Notes: generated by a model not told the origin, from the letters alone. Counted from the stretch's first letter, positions 7,617-16,130 are shown. The stretch: 19,365 nt of DNA from Candidatus Moranbacteria bacterium CG_4_8_14_3_um_filter_34_16 (GCA_002782345.1 PFHO01000038.1:1-19365), one strand, 5' to 3'. Translations and numbers: made by a program.

Positions 7617-8666
7617 ATGAGAAAACAAAAAATATCAGATATTTATTTTCAAAATAAAAAAGAAGAAGTTTATCCAGATTGGGAATCTTTTCAAGACATT
7701 CAAAAAAAAGCTCAATCTTCAATTCTCTTTTCCAAAAAAGGGAGAATAGATTGTTTTAGCACTCCAAATCTTTTCACTTATTTTGTCGGTGAAAATGGCA
7801 AAAATAAGAAAAACTTGAAAAAAAACATTGACGGAATTATTTGGAAAAAAGAAGAAAATTGGCAATTTTCTAAAGGAAAAGAAAGCCGGATTTTTCTAAG
7901 GATAAAAGAAAGAAGAGAAAATTGGAAGAATAATTTTTTTGATTTTTTTTCTGGTAAGATAGACGGTTTTTCAATGGTCAGAGCTTGGAATATATCTGTT
8001 ATGGGAGCGGTAATTTTTGGAATGTTTTTTATGACTTTTTTGTACCGTTATTTTGGAGAGGGCGCTATGGCTGATGAAACCAAAGAAACCGCGATTGTGG
8101 TCAATAAAATTGTTCAAGAAAGTCAAGCTAACCAAATACTTCCAATGATCAGTGATAAAAACGAATCAACCGAAAAAGATTTTGTCGCTCAGATAATGGG
8201 GGAATATCAAGAAAAATCTGGCGATGGAGATTATGATTTGAAAAAAAAAGAAATAGAAAAAATGGTTGATGGTTATCCGATAGAAAAAATGGCGCCTTTT
8301 ATTGCCAAACAAGATAAAATAGTAGCGGCCTTTTTGGTGGCGATTGCCAAAAAAGAAAGCGATTGGGGGAGAAGAGTTCCTGTTTTAGATGGAGAAGACT
8401 GTTTTAATTATTGGGGATTCAGAAGAAAAAGAGAAAGGATGGGAACGGGAGAACACACTTGTTTTGACGGGATGGAAGATGCGGTGGAAACGGTTTCTAA
8501 GAGAATGAAAAATATCGTCTATGAGGAAAAAATAAATACTCCCGAAGAAATGGTGGAAGTTTGGAAATGCGGGTATGATTGTTCTTGGGACAATCCTGGT
8601 GCGGTGCAAAAATGGGTAGACGATGTAAATTTGTATTTTAAAAAACTTATGAGTGCTTTTAAATAA
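7617..8666 (+). CDS. Membrane-anchored lysozyme/glucosaminidase-like protein
   Basis: I chose the ATG at 7617; an in-frame TTG lies three codons upstream. The product has ~349 residues. A charged, Lys-rich cytoplasmic region of ~120 residues comes first, then one transmembrane helix (about 125-145, 'ISVMGAVIFGMFFMTFLY'), then an outside domain. The last ~125 residues resemble lysozyme-like/glucosaminidase folds: 'VAIAKKESDWG' with a likely catalytic Glu247, then 'CFNYWGFR', 'GTGEHTCFDGMEDAVETV' and paired cysteines (near 282, 318 and 322) that may form disulfides. I infer peptidoglycan cleavage or binding at the cell surface; the exact activity is not shown. It sits between lgt and a large surface protein, an envelope context. 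The leader carries copy B. Confidence 0.72.
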   Translation: MRKQKISDIYFQNKKEEVYPDWESFQDIQKKAQSSILFSKKGRIDCFSTPNLFTYFVGENGKNKKNLKKNIDGIIWKKEENWQFSKGKESRIFLRIKERRENWKNNFFDFFSGKIDGFSMVRAWNISVMGAVIFGMFFMTFLYRYFGEGAMADETKETAIVVNKIVQESQANQILPMISDKNESTEKDFVAQIMGEYQEKSGDGDYDLKKKEIEKMVDGYPIEKMAPFIAKQDKIVAAFLVAIAKKESDWGRRVPVLDGEDCFNYWGFRRKRERMGTGEHTCFDGMEDAVETVSKRMKNIVYEEKINTPEEMVEVWKCGYDCSWDNPGAVQKWVDDVNLYFKKLMSAFK

Positions 8667-8708
8667 TTTTTTTTCAAATAACATTCATATCAATAAAAAA
8701 TTTCAAAT

Positions 8709-10610
8709 ATGTCTTTATTCAATATCAAAAAAAAATTATATAAAGAAGGAGAAGAAAAAGAATTGCAAGAGTTTGAAAAAGGGATTTTCAATCCTGCTTC
8801 TGAAGAATCCAAACCCGGAGAGAAAGGTTTGCCTGATGATGCTTGGACAAAAAAAAGAAAATTATTAAGAATAGAAGAAAAAAAAGCCATCAGAAAAGGA
8901 ACGATAGCTTTAATTTCAATTTTAGGAATAATTGTTTTGACTGTAACGATTTATAAAATTCGTCAAACTATTTTTCAAGAAGGGAAAGTAGCAGTTTCTA
9001 TTTCCGGTCCAACGCAAGGGCGAAGCGGTCAAGATTTATTCTATAAAATAATTTGTCAAAATGACAACACAGTTGGGATAAAAAATATTACACTTAGAAT
9101 TTCTTATCCGGAAGATTTCAAGCCGGATGAAATTTCATTTTTTAGCCAAGAAAGCGCTACTAGCGGAATTTTAAAAATTAATGAAATCAAGGGTCATACT
9201 AAAAAGGAAATAATTTTTTCTGGAAAAGGATATAGTCCAAGAGGCACTTTGATATATCTCAAAACCGATATGCTCTATACTCCCAAAAGTTTCACTGGAA
9301 AATTTGAAGCCAAAAATCAATTAGGAGTGACTATAATTTCCACTCCAATCAGTTTAGAAATAGAAGTTCCTCAAAATGCGTCTAACGGCGATCAAGTCAA
9401 TTATCTGATTAACTACCAAAACAAAGGGGAAGAAACTTTAGAAGGACTAAAATTAAAATTGTTTTATCCTAAGGGTTTTTCTTTTTCTTTTTCTGATCCT
9501 AAACCTTTTGAAGGAAATAATGTTTGGTATTTGGGAGATATTGTGCATGGAGGAGGCGGAAAAATAATGGCAACTGGAAATCTTTCCGGAGAAAGAGACG
9601 AGATAAAAAATTTGAAAGTGCAGATTGGTCGCGGAGATGGCGCAACATTTATCAGCTACAACGAAGAACAAACAGGCACTAAAATTTCCTCTTCTCCTTT
9701 GGCAATTTCCCAAACAGTCAACGATCTCAAAAATCTTAATGTCAATGCTGGAGAAGATTTGAAATTTGAAATTCTTTTTTCCAATAACGGAAGTGTCGGT
9801 TTAAGAGATGTAATTATTAAGGAAAAAATAGAAAGTCCAGTTTTGGACTATGAAAGTTTGAAAATGGAAGGAGGCAGTTTTGATTATGATTCCAAAACTA
9901 TTATATGGAAGGCTTCTGATATCTTGAAACTGAAAAAATTAGAACCGGGAGAAAGCGAAAGAATTATTTTTTTTATAAAAGTTAAAAAAAATCTTCCTAT
10001 TTCCGGAGAAAACGACAAAAATTTTGTTGTTACTAGTCTTGCTTCCATTGATAGTCCGGATGTTCCCACTCCGGTTTCTATGAATAAAGTCATCTCCAGC
10101 AACACGATGGAAATGAAAGTCAATTCTAAATTGGTTCTAGGTGTTGACGGATATTATAATGATAACGTTATTCCCAATTCGGGACCGATTCCTCCTAAGG
10201 TCAATCATGAGACTACATATACTTTGCATTGGAAAGTTGCCAATGTCTCTAATGATGTTACTGGCGCCAGAGTGGAAGCCTTTTTGCCGACTAACGCCAT
10301 AGCTACCGGAAAGATTTTTCCTGAAAATGCTCCATTGGAATATAATCCCAGAACAAACGGTATTTCTTGGAAAATCGGAAATATAAAATCCGGCACAGGA
10401 ATTATAAATTCTCCATTGGAAGTCGCTTTTCAAGTAAAAATAAAACCGTCTCCGGAACAAGTCAAACAACCAGTGGATATTTTGAAAGAATCAATTTTTT
10501 TTGCTTATGATACTTTTACCAGAGAAAATTTGAAAATGTCTTCTCCCGCCAAAACAACTGAATTGAGAGAAGATAACTTGGCTTATGAAGATGGAAAAGT
10601 GGAACCTTAG
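8709..10610 (+). CDS. Single-pass surface protein with repeated Ig-like (DUF11-like) domains
   Basis: This 633-residue protein has a highly charged N-terminal cytoplasmic part (1-62), one transmembrane helix (~65-83, 'TIALISILGIIVLTVTIY') and a ~545-residue outside region. I see roughly four to five repeats of a beta-sandwich pattern ('G..V.Y.I...N.G...L..V.L...YP'), starting near residues 95, 210, 335 and 490, as in DUF11/conserved-repeat adhesion-type domains. There is no signal peptidase site or sortase motif, so it is probably a type II anchored surface protein. It starts 42 nt after the lysozyme-like gene and is likely co-transcribed with it. Function is unknown; cell-surface structure or host attachment are inferences from architecture only. 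Confidence 0.7.
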   Translation: MSLFNIKKKLYKEGEEKELQEFEKGIFNPASEESKPGEKGLPDDAWTKKRKLLRIEEKKAIRKGTIALISILGIIVLTVTIYKIRQTIFQEGKVAVSISGPTQGRSGQDLFYKIICQNDNTVGIKNITLRISYPEDFKPDEISFFSQESATSGILKINEIKGHTKKEIIFSGKGYSPRGTLIYLKTDMLYTPKSFTGKFEAKNQLGVTIISTPISLEIEVPQNASNGDQVNYLINYQNKGEETLEGLKLKLFYPKGFSFSFSDPKPFEGNNVWYLGDIVHGGGGKIMATGNLSGERDEIKNLKVQIGRGDGATFISYNEEQTGTKISSSPLAISQTVNDLKNLNVNAGEDLKFEILFSNNGSVGLRDVIIKEKIESPVLDYESLKMEGGSFDYDSKTIIWKASDILKLKKLEPGESERIIFFIKVKKNLPISGENDKNFVVTSLASIDSPDVPTPVSMNKVISSNTMEMKVNSKLVLGVDGYYNDNVIPNSGPIPPKVNHETTYTLHWKVANVSNDVTGARVEAFLPTNAIATGKIFPENAPLEYNPRTNGISWKIGNIKSGTGIINSPLEVAFQVKIKPSPEQVKQPVDILKESIFFAYDTFTRENLKMSSPAKTTELREDNLAYEDGKVEP

Positions 10611-10652
10611 AGCATTAAAATAGATAAAATTTGTTTTTCTATATTTAAAAAT

Positions 10653-11768
10653 ATGCGGAAAGAGGAAAGCAAAAAAAGAATAAAAATAATAAAAACTAAA
10701 AGCGGAGAAATACAAACTCCGTTTTTTATGCCAGACGCTACAAGAGGATTTGTAAAATCATTGTCTTTTTTTGATTTGAAAGAGGCGAAAATAAAAGCTA
10801 TGGTGGTGAACACTTATCATTTATATTTGCAACCGGGAATGGAAATTATTCATCAAGTAAAAGGAATTCATAATTTTACGAATTGGAAAAGAATTTTGCT
10901 TTCCGATTCCGGAGGCTATCAGGTGTTCTCCTTAATCCACAAAAATCCTCAGATGGGAAAAATAACAGACAGAGAAGTTATTTTTAAATCTCCCATTGAC
11001 GGATCGCTTCACAAAATAACTCCGGAAAAGTCCATTCAGATTCAATTTGATTTAGGCGTGGATATGATGGTGTGTTTGGACGATCCTCCTCCCAACGATT
11101 ATCCTAAGGAAAAAATTTTAAAAGCGGTGGAAAGAACGATTGCTTGGGCGAAAAGATGCAAAGAAGAATATGAGAAACAAATTGAAAAAAGAAAAATAAA
11201 TTCTGAAAAAAGACCATTGCTTTTCGGAGTGGTTCAGGGGGGAGAACATTTGGATCTTCGTCAATATTGTGTCAAAGAATTGGTAAAAATCGGTTTTGAC
11301 GGATATGGTTTTGGAGCACGACATATAGATGCAGAAGGAAATTTTTTGGAAGAAATTTTACGCGCCACCGCCAAATTTCTTCCGGAAAATTCTTTGCGAT
11401 TTGCGCTTGGAGTGGGAAAGCCGGAGGATATCGTGAAATGTTTTTCTTATGGTTGGGATATGTTTGATTGTGTTATCCCGACCAGAGAAGGAAGACACGG
11501 AAGAATTTTTTTGCGAAAAGATAGTTGGAAAAAAGAAAATAATCTTAATTTTGATGAAAAATTTTACGAAAACATAAACATGAATAACGGAAAATATAAA
11601 AATGATTTTAAACCTCTAGACAAATTTTGCGATTGCGAACTTTGCCAAAATTATACTCGTGCCTATTTGCATCATATGTTTTCTTCCAAAGAACCGTTAG
11701 GAATGCGATTAGCTTCCATTCATAATTTAAAATTTTATTCTGATCTAATGGAAAAAATAAAAATATAA
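10653..11768 (+). CDS. tgt: tRNA-guanine transglycosylase (Tgt), variant substrate pocket
   Basis: Tgt exchanges G34 in GUN anticodons for a 7-deazaguanine (preQ1 or queuine). The protein has 371 residues, the normal bacterial length. Conserved parts are 'NTYHL' (from 53), general acid/base Asp85 in 'DSGGYQVFS', 'GVVQGG' (192-197), nucleophile Asp272 in 'FDCVIPTR', and the zinc site C-x-C-x2-C (326, 328, 331) with His357. The base-recognition segments differ from the textbook form: 'LDDPPP' (142-147) replaces 'FDECTP', so the usual Cys is Pro145, and 'FGARHIDAEG' (220-229) replaces 'GGLAVGE'. No preQ1 synthesis genes are in the window, so salvage of a base is plausible. It forms a tight cluster with the next two genes (6-nt gap, then overlap). 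Confidence 0.93.
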   Translation: MRKEESKKRIKIIKTKSGEIQTPFFMPDATRGFVKSLSFFDLKEAKIKAMVVNTYHLYLQPGMEIIHQVKGIHNFTNWKRILLSDSGGYQVFSLIHKNPQMGKITDREVIFKSPIDGSLHKITPEKSIQIQFDLGVDMMVCLDDPPPNDYPKEKILKAVERTIAWAKRCKEEYEKQIEKRKINSEKRPLLFGVVQGGEHLDLRQYCVKELVKIGFDGYGFGARHIDAEGNFLEEILRATAKFLPENSLRFALGVGKPEDIVKCFSYGWDMFDCVIPTREGRHGRIFLRKDSWKKENNLNFDEKFYENINMNNGKYKNDFKPLDKFCDCELCQNYTRAYLHHMFSSKEPLGMRLASIHNLKFYSDLMEKIKI

Positions 11769-11774
11769 AAAATT

Positions 11775-12296
11775 ATGAAGATGTTATTGGAAATTTTTTT
11801 TCTAGTTGTGTTTGTCTTTCCAACTGCTTACGCTTTTTGGATCGGTGCTCCCATTCTTTTGACACCCAAGGAATCAATCAGAAGAGCTTTTCGCTATTGC
11901 CAAATTGAAAAGGGTAAGATATTTTACGACTTAGGTTCTGGAACCGGAAGAAGTTTGATAATTGCTTCCAAAGAATTTGGTCTTAATGCCACCGGATTTG
12001 AGCTTTCACCTATTTTATTTATAATATCCAAAATAAATTTATTTTTTAGCGGAGCAAAAGCCAAAGTGAAAATAAAAAATTTTTATCAGGTTGATTTGAA
12101 AGAAGCCGATATTGTTTTTTGTTTTCTGACTCCGGAAGTTATGAAGAAATTGATGCCTAAATTTGAAAAAGAATTGAAAACCGGAGCAAAAATTGTTTCT
12201 TACGCTTTCAAAATTTCGCAGTGGGAATCGATAAAAATAATAAACACTGATAATCCGGGAAAAATTTTTATTTATGAAAATATCCAAAAAAATTGA
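11775..12296 (+). CDS. FAM173-like class I SAM-dependent methyltransferase, membrane-anchored
   Basis: A 173-residue protein with an N-terminal hydrophobic helix (~3-22), then a Rossmann methyltransferase core. Motif I is 'FYDLGSGTGRSLIIASKEFG' (SAM-binding glycine loop), followed by an acidic residue at the end of strand 2 ('GFELSP') and a 'DIVFCFLTPEVMKKLMPKFEKEL' type motif IV region. The layout (DLGSG-G-R, ELSP/ELNP, FL-P-M, ending in a '.F....W' block) resembles FAM173/ATPSCKMT-type protein-lysine methyltransferases, known in eukaryotes for ATP synthase c-subunit methylation. The substrate here is not known. It lies 6 nt after tgt, and its last 23 nt overlap the trhP-like gene, so translation is probably coupled. 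Confidence 0.7.
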   Translation: MKMLLEIFFLVVFVFPTAYAFWIGAPILLTPKESIRRAFRYCQIEKGKIFYDLGSGTGRSLIIASKEFGLNATGFELSPILFIISKINLFFSGAKAKVKIKNFYQVDLKEADIVFCFLTPEVMKKLMPKFEKELKTGAKIVSYAFKISQWESIKIINTDNPGKIFIYENIQKN

Positions 12297-13554
12297 GCTT
12301 CTTGCGCCGGCGGGAAATTTTTCCAAAATGAAATACGCTTTTTTTTATGGAGCGGATGCGGTTTATTTGGGAATGCCGGATTTTTCTTTGCGGACAAAGA
12401 TAAATCGTTTTAGCGAAAGAGAGATAAAAAAAGCCATCCAATACGCGCATAATTTGAAGAAAAAAATTTATGTTACAATCAACATATACGCGCGCAATGA
12501 ACATATCTTTCCTATTAAAAAACATCTTATTTTTTTGCGAAAAATAAAAGTTGATGGGATAATTGCAAGCGATCCAGGAGTGATAAGTTTGGTAAAAAAA
12601 TATTTGCCGGGGGTGGATATTCATCTTTCCACTCAAGCTAACACAGTTAATTTTGAGGCGGTTAGTTTTTGGAAAAATTTGGGAATAAAACGAATAATTT
12701 TGGCACGCGAATTGGAAATTTCTGAAATCAAAGAGATAAAAAAGAAAGTTCCAAAAATGGAATTGGAAGTTTTTGTTCATGGCGCTATGTGTATGAGCTA
12801 TTCTGGGCGATGTTTGCTTTCTCAATGGATGAGTGGACGAAATGCTAATTTGGGAGATTGTTCTCAACCGTGCCGATGGGCTTATTTTGAAAAACAAATC
12901 GGAGCGGAAAAAAAAATAAAGGAAATGAATTTTATTGATAATCAAAAAAAATTTGAAATAAAAGTGGAAGAAGATCGACATGGAACATATTTTTTCAACA
13001 GTTATGATCTGAATTTAATTGAGCATCTTTCTGAGTTGGTCGACGCTGGAGTGGATTCTTTTAAGATTGAAGGCCGAGCGAAAAGCGTTTATTATTTAGC
13101 GATAACAGCAAGAGCTTATCGGAAAGTTTTATGCTCATTGGAGAAAAATTTTTCACAGGCTAAAATGAAAAAAGAAATAAACGACCAAAAAAAAGAATTG
13201 AAAAAATTGGTTCATCGGGGATATACGGAAGGTTTTCTTTTGGGAGGAGATCCTCTGATTAATTTTTTTGGAAAAATGGAAAAAAGCGATTGGGAATTTG
13301 CAGGAGAAGTTTTGGGAGAGAAAAACGGTTTCAATGTCTTAAAAGTCCACAATGCCGTTTTTTTGGAAAGCGAGATTGAAGCAATCACGCCTCAGAAAAA
13401 TTTAAAAATTAAAATTGAAAAAATTTTAAACGAAAATATGGAAAAAGTTAGAGAGGCGCATGGAGGACATAACGGAAAATATTATTTCAAATTTTCTCGC
13501 ATTTTGCCGGAGATGAGTTTAATAATACGGAAAAAACCTGATAATTTTACATAA
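12274..13554 (+). CDS. trhP: Peptidase U32 family protein, TrhP (YegQ)-like tRNA hydroxylase
   Basis: At 426 residues this is close to E. coli TrhP (~450). U32 proteins of this type carry an Fe-S cluster and, with prephenate, form 5-hydroxyuridine at tRNA position 34; they are not true peptidases. Seen here: 'LLAPAGNFSKMKYAFFYGADAVYLG' start (9-33), 'HLSTQANTVN' (117-126), and the cysteine block C-x6-C-x15-C-x3-C (173, 180, 196, 200) inside 'MCMSYSGRC' and 'GDCSQPCRW', spaced as I recall for YegQ. 'NSYDL...AGVDSFKIEGRAKS.YY' follows, then a small C-terminal beta domain. RlhA (23S rRNA C2501) is the main alternative, but it is usually longer. Its start overlaps the methyltransferase gene, and with tgt it forms a wobble-base modification cluster. 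Confidence 0.82.
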   Translation: MKISKKIELLAPAGNFSKMKYAFFYGADAVYLGMPDFSLRTKINRFSEREIKKAIQYAHNLKKKIYVTINIYARNEHIFPIKKHLIFLRKIKVDGIIASDPGVISLVKKYLPGVDIHLSTQANTVNFEAVSFWKNLGIKRIILARELEISEIKEIKKKVPKMELEVFVHGAMCMSYSGRCLLSQWMSGRNANLGDCSQPCRWAYFEKQIGAEKKIKEMNFIDNQKKFEIKVEEDRHGTYFFNSYDLNLIEHLSELVDAGVDSFKIEGRAKSVYYLAITARAYRKVLCSLEKNFSQAKMKKEINDQKKELKKLVHRGYTEGFLLGGDPLINFFGKMEKSDWEFAGEVLGEKNGFNVLKVHNAVFLESEIEAITPQKNLKIKIEKILNENMEKVREAHGGHNGKYYFKFSRILPEMSLIIRKKPDNFT

Positions 13555-13714
13555 GATTTATTAAGAAATAACTTAGTTCCCGGATTTCTTCATTTTGATC
13601 AAATTTTCAAAATTTTTTTTAGCGGAGAAAATATTTTTTGGGATAAGAATAACATTTATCGGTTTTATTTTTTTATCAAGAAAAATTTTATACGGAGAAA
13701 TTATTTTAAATGCA

Positions 13715-14782
13715 ATGAGAAAAAATATTTTAAATTTTATTTTAGCACTAGCCACATTGAGTTTTTCTTTTTTGGGATGGTTTTCCGTTTATCGTGCTAT
13801 AAATGTTGAAGGATCAAGCATTTGGCTGACACCGATTTTGTGTTTTTCTTTTTTTTATATTTTTTTGTGTTTGAATTTTGTTTTAATGCGAAAAAGATAT
13901 CAAGCGATTTTTCTTTCGGGCACGTCTTTGGTTTTGAGTTTCTTTTTCTCTTTTCATCTTTGGCATGGAGCGATTTTTCTAGGAGCGTTTTTTTTGAGTT
14001 TTTTGGCTTATGAAAAAATAAGAAAAAATTTGGAAATTAACACTAAAATTGAAATTTATAAAAGTGTTTCTTTCGGAAAATTCTTTTTGGTTTTGGCAAT
14101 TTCTTTGCTTATCAGCAGTCAATTTTATTTTGCGGTTCGGGAGTCTAGAATTGATTCTGTTCCTGAAATAAAACTGGATAAATTTTTTGGGTTTTTGATT
14201 CCTAAAGTGTTGAATTTTTCCAGCACTCAACTTGAAAAAATGGAAAATGAAGAAAGTACGGTTGATCAATTTATTATTGCGCAATCCAGCGGAACGCAAA
14301 TCAATTTTCTCCAAAATGATTCAGTGGAAAAAGAAATTGAAGAAAAAATCGCGGTTGAATTTGGAGAGAATATCTCAACTAGTCAGAAAGAAGCACTCAA
14401 AAACCAAATGTTGGAAAAAATTCAAAAAAATGAAATTAGTTTTTCCAACCAAAGTCAAAAAATTGCTTTGGAAAATGGCAGAAAAAAATTATCCGATTTG
14501 TTAGAAAGAGAAATGAAAGGAGATGAAAAAACTTCTTTTGTTTTTTCCGAAATTATTAACAAAAAGATCAATGAAAATTTTCAATCTAATATTTCCAAAG
14601 AAAAAGGAAATTCAACTTGGCCAATTGTTTTGACTTTTATTTTATTTTTGACTATTTGGCCGTTAGGGTCTTTATTGGCGGATGGATTGGCTTTTGGAAC
14701 GGGTTTTATTTTTTGGTTGACGCTGAAATTTAAACTGGTAAAAATTGTAAAAGTTATGGTAGAGGCTCAAAGGATAGAATAA
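13715..14782 (+). CDS. Multi-pass membrane protein of unknown function
   Basis: I place the start at ATG 13715, giving 355 residues that begin 'MRKNILNFILALATLSFSF', a clean first membrane helix. The frame is open further upstream to a TTG at 13595, but that stretch is low-complexity and less convincing. A GGAG lies at 13694. About four helices occupy the first 140 residues, then a ~160-residue Glu/Lys/Ser-rich soluble stretch with coiled-coil character, then two closing helices (~305-345, 'WPIVLTFILFLTIWPLGSLL'). I recognise no family. It is not tightly linked to either neighbour: 160 nt from trhP and 244 nt before dnaJ. Confidence 0.62.
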   Translation: MRKNILNFILALATLSFSFLGWFSVYRAINVEGSSIWLTPILCFSFFYIFLCLNFVLMRKRYQAIFLSGTSLVLSFFFSFHLWHGAIFLGAFFLSFLAYEKIRKNLEINTKIEIYKSVSFGKFFLVLAISLLISSQFYFAVRESRIDSVPEIKLDKFFGFLIPKVLNFSSTQLEKMENEESTVDQFIIAQSSGTQINFLQNDSVEKEIEEKIAVEFGENISTSQKEALKNQMLEKIQKNEISFSNQSQKIALENGRKKLSDLLEREMKGDEKTSFVFSEIINKKINENFQSNISKEKGNSTWPIVLTFILFLTIWPLGSLLADGLAFGTGFIFWLTLKFKLVKIVKVMVEAQRIE

Positions 14783-14853
14783 TTTTTTTTTGGGGAGTAT
14801 TTGAAAAATCAAGTTCGTTACAATTTACAATCCTCAAAACTAAAAAATATAAG

Positions 14854-14882
14854 TTGTCAATAATTCAGGCAGTTAATATAAG
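14854..14882 (+). promoter_or_regulatory. Predicted distal promoter of dnaJ
   Basis: TTGTCA (14854-14859), 17-nt spacer, TATAAG (14877-14882). The spacer end with 'GCAGTTAATATAA' is also found at 4751-4763 upstream of uvrC, so this may be a preferred promoter wording in this genome. The transcript would carry the CIRCE element in its leader. Confidence 0.42.
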
Positions 14883-14935
14883 ATGCGAAATTAAACGGGC
14901 GACTTTTTAAAAATAGAATTAAACCGACAAAAAAA

Positions 14936-14962
14936 TTAGCACTCGTTCCAAGTGATTGCTAA
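14936..14962 (+). promoter_or_regulatory. CIRCE operator (HrcA binding site)
   Basis: TTAGCACTC (14936-14944), nine bases, GATTGCTAA (14954-14962). The known CIRCE is TTAGCACTC-N9-GAGTGCTAA, so the left arm and spacer length are perfect and the right arm has one difference. It lies 64 nt before dnaJ and its right arm forms the -35 region of the promoter at 14956-14984, which fits repression by HrcA under non-stress conditions. HrcA itself must be encoded elsewhere. Confidence 0.93.
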
Positions 14963-14984
14963 TTTTTTGTTTTTGTATTAGAAT
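14956..14984 (+). promoter_or_regulatory. Predicted proximal, CIRCE-controlled dnaJ promoter
   Basis: TTGCTA (14956-14961), 17-nt spacer rich in T, TAGAAT (14979-14984). The -35 hexamer is inside the right CIRCE arm, so HrcA binding would exclude RNA polymerase. The predicted start near 14991 gives a ~36-nt leader for dnaJ. Confidence 0.55.
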
Positions 14985-15026
14985 AACAAAGATTTCAGAC
15001 ATTAAAATTAAAATAAGTTTAAATAA

Positions 15027-16130
15027 ATGGGAGATTTTTATGAAATTTTGGGAGTTTCCAAAAATGCCGGAGATGATGAGATAAAAAAAGCCTATCGCAG
15101 ATTGGCGCATAAATATCATCCTGACAAGGCGGGTGGAGACGAGAAAAAATTCAAAGAAATAAATGAGGCTTATCAGGTTCTTTCGGACAAAAACAAAAGA
15201 GCTCAATATGATCAGTTCGGACCAAATTTTGGACAAGGCGGATTTTCCGGTTCTGCAGGGCAGGGTTTTTCCGGCGGAGATTTTGATTTTTCCGATATCT
15301 TTTCTAGTGCGCGAGGCGGGAGTTTTGAATTTGGCGGTGGAGATTTTTCTGATATTTTTTCTGATATTTTTAGTGGAGGAAGAAAAGGCGCGAGAGGCAA
15401 AAAAAGGGGACAGGATATTCAGGTGGATTTGGAAATAAGTTTTCAGGAAATGGTAAATGGGACTAAAAAGAAATTAAATATTTATAAAAGATCTGTTTGT
15501 GAAAGATGCTTTGGCTCCGGAGGGGAACCCGGGAGCAAACAAAAAATTTGTTCAGTTTGCAAAGGAACGGGGCAAATCAAAAAAACAACGCGAAGCATTT
15601 TTGGTTCATTTTCGCAAGTGAGTGTTTGTCTGGAATGTTTGGGAGAAGGAAAATTTTATGAAAAGAAATGTCATCAATGCGGAGGAGACGGAAGAGTCAA
15701 AAAAAATGAAGAAATTGAGATTGAAATTCCAGCAGGAATTTTTGATGGACAAACTATTTCTATTTCCGGTGCTGGAGAAGCGGGAGAAAAAGGAGCCCAA
15801 GCGGGAGATTTATATATTTTGGTTCATGTTTTGCCACACAAAAAATTTATTCGCAAAAACCAAGATATCTTAAGCGAGGAAAAAATTTCTTTTGCAAAAG
15901 CGGCTTTGGGAGGAGAAACTAATGTAGAAACTATTTTTGGAGAATTGATTTTGAAAATTCCCGCCGGAACGCAATCCGGAGAAATTTTCAGAATAAAAAA
16001 TAAAGGTGTTCCAGATTTTCAAAATCGCGGACAAGGTCATCATTTAGTGAAAATAATCGTTGAAATTCCTACCAGACTCAATCAAAGACAAAAAAAATTG
16101 ATTCAAGAATTGGAAGAGGCGGGAGACTAA
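15027..16130 (+). CDS. dnaJ: Co-chaperone DnaJ (Hsp40, type I)
   Basis: DnaJ delivers unfolded proteins to DnaK and stimulates its ATPase. Its 367 residues carry all type I parts. The J domain (1-65) has the HPD motif at 31-33. A Gly/Phe-rich linker (~66-120) holds repeated 'FSDIF' segments. The cysteine-rich zinc domain (158-222) has four CxxCxGxG motifs starting at 158, 175, 201 and 215. Two beta C-terminal substrate-binding domains follow ('GDLYILVHVLPHKKFIR', 'FGELILKIPAGTQSG'). It stands alone: grpE, dnaK and hrcA, its usual partners, are not in the window. CIRCE and a promoter lie directly upstream. There is no Shine-Dalgarno sequence before the ATG. Confidence 0.98.
   Translation: MGDFYEILGVSKNAGDDEIKKAYRRLAHKYHPDKAGGDEKKFKEINEAYQVLSDKNKRAQYDQFGPNFGQGGFSGSAGQGFSGGDFDFSDIFSSARGGSFEFGGGDFSDIFSDIFSGGRKGARGKKRGQDIQVDLEISFQEMVNGTKKKLNIYKRSVCERCFGSGGEPGSKQKICSVCKGTGQIKKTTRSIFGSFSQVSVCLECLGEGKFYEKKCHQCGGDGRVKKNEEIEIEIPAGIFDGQTISISGAGEAGEKGAQAGDLYILVHVLPHKKFIRKNQDILSEEKISFAKAALGGETNVETIFGELILKIPAGTQSGEIFRIKNKGVPDFQNRGQGHHLVKIIVEIPTRLNQRQKKLIQELEEAGD

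Noticed and set aside
13595..13714. N-terminal extension of the membrane protein from a TTG codon
   Set aside because: The added 40 residues are low-complexity and lie before a natural first membrane helix with an ATG; kept only as an alternative start.
13979..14314. Long open frames antisense to the membrane protein (and similar antisense frames over uvrA and other genes)
   Set aside because: Shadows of AT-rich genes on the other strand with no recognisable protein features.
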